The notes under the pieces: model-generated | What the model was told of the DNA's origin: nothing | What the model saw: the letters and a program-made list of their open reading frames with translations, nothing else | Databases searched by the model: none | Assembly (NCBI RefSeq): GCF_025698545.1 | Contig: NC_068569.1 | Coordinates: 16,554,001-16,618,000 of the forward strand | Reading direction: 5' to 3' | Length of the DNA: 64,000 bases | Source of the DNA: Gossypium raimondii | Taxonomy: Eukaryota; Streptophyta; Magnoliopsida; Malvales; Malvaceae | Part shown: positions 63,262 through 64,000 of the stretch, piece after piece | How positions within the stretch are numbered: the stretch's first letter is position 1 | Layout of the letters: each line of letters starts with the position of its first letter | Translations under genes and position numbers: made by a program

Positions 63262-64000
63262 TGCATTTGCTTATCTATCTGTTACTGGTTGAATCAGGCC
63301 TGAAATGCAGGGTAATTTCTGCTTGGAATAGTGATTACTGATTTGTTTTCTTCTTTTTTCATTTGTTTCTTTCTCCCTTTTCGTGTTTGTGTGCGTGTGT
63401 GAAGTATAAACATTTATTCACCCTAAGTTTAGACAGTGTTAACATATGAAATATCATTACTGAAACAACTGAAATGTCATGAATTAACCGTATGTATGTA
63501 TTGGATTGATGAGTTCATTGATGTGGAGAGTACTCCAAATTCTATAACAAGTCCCAACTGCAGATCTTGGTAAACATATTAGCTATTCGTGTTGTTTAAA
63601 CGGGCAGCTTAGCACTTCATGTAAATAGACTGCTTCAAGTTTTGATTATATGGCATCTTGTTCAATAACAAGACACAAGATTACTTGCTTGTTTTACATT
63701 TAATTTTTAGTGAATGTAGAAAATGGAAGTGTGTCCACTTAGCAATCAAAAGTTTTACTTATTATATCGGTAGTAGAGTTTTATACTTACATGGTTTCAT
63801 CTTATCTCTTACCAGTTTGAAGAACAGAGACCACTGGAGACGATGAATATTGCACAAGAAGCAATTGTTACGCGGACATGAAAATGGTGTCGCCATAGTT
63901 TTGATTGAATGAAGCACTGCTACCTCCATAAAAATTCCTACGAGTGCAAGACTCCAATTGCCATGCCCCGAGACTTCCCACGGTTTCCTGAATGTTTTGA
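63262..64000. other. 3' flank of the remorin-like gene, and window edge
   Basis: The first ~200 bases are probably the 3' untranslated region. At the very edge the minus strand holds a short open stretch (SKHSGNRGKSRG then MAIGVLHS and a stop near 63940) that could be the last codons of another gene outside the window, but this cannot be decided. Confidence 0.4.

Noticed and set aside
63840-64000. Terminal minus-strand open stretch as a new gene
   Set aside because: Only about 20 codons are visible before the window edge and the family is unknown; not enough to call.

Overview
This is a stretch of plant nuclear genome, from a dicot. The genes are split by short GT-AG introns, intergenic DNA is very AT-rich, and relics of LINEs and non-autonomous DNA transposons lie between genes. 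Protein similarity and the style of the repeats suggest Malvaceae (cotton, cacao and relatives), but that genus-level guess is inference. There are no operons, CRISPR arrays or prokaryotic features.

Layout: a LINE relic (about 0.3-2.0 kb); a gene-poor, repeat-rich stretch (2-11.8 kb); a COQ10-type coenzyme Q-binding START protein (minus, 11.8-14.2 kb); a COR27/COR28-type cold- and clock-regulated gene (minus, 16.7-17.9 kb) whose upstream region carries G-box/ABRE and evening elements; a hAT-like miniature element (19.9-20.6 kb); a WEB1-family coiled-coil gene (plus, 21-25.3 kb) with a one-base frameshift near its 3' end; a gene-poor stretch (25.3-30.4 kb); an NDR-type AGC kinase (minus, 30.4-34.0 kb); a decayed GLR2-type glutamate receptor-like pseudogene (minus, 35.3-38.7 kb); a second LINE relic (40.6-41.2 kb); an ABF/AREB bZIP factor (plus, 43.9-46.1 kb); THO complex subunit 5 (minus, 47.0-50.9 kb); a palindrome-bearing repeat array (52.9-53.3 kb); two further fold-back or TIR elements (55.5-57.4 kb); and a long remorin-family gene (plus, 59.6-63.3 kb).

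For seven genes the exons were joined by hand. Six keep the reading frame at every proposed junction. The seventh, WEB1-like, joins cleanly at its single coding intron but shifts frame inside its second exon, and the final exon of the NDR kinase is uncertain.

The gene order looks ancient. From memory, Arabidopsis has a remorin gene, THO5A and ABF2 close together on chromosome 1 (At1g45207, At1g45233, At1g45249), THO5B next to COR27 on chromosome 5 (At5g42920, At5g42900), and COR28 next to ABF3 on chromosome 4 (At4g33980, At4g34000). This window holds one copy of each of these families together, as if showing the neighbourhood before duplication and gene loss. Two of them, the ABF factor and the COR27-like gene with ABRE-type sites, belong to abscisic acid and cold responses, so a regulatory link is plausible, though physical linkage is not evidence for it. 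I found no clearly new biological system. The most useful leads are the WEB1 frameshift, the GLR pseudogene, the conserved COR27 promoter design, the collinearity and the small transposons.
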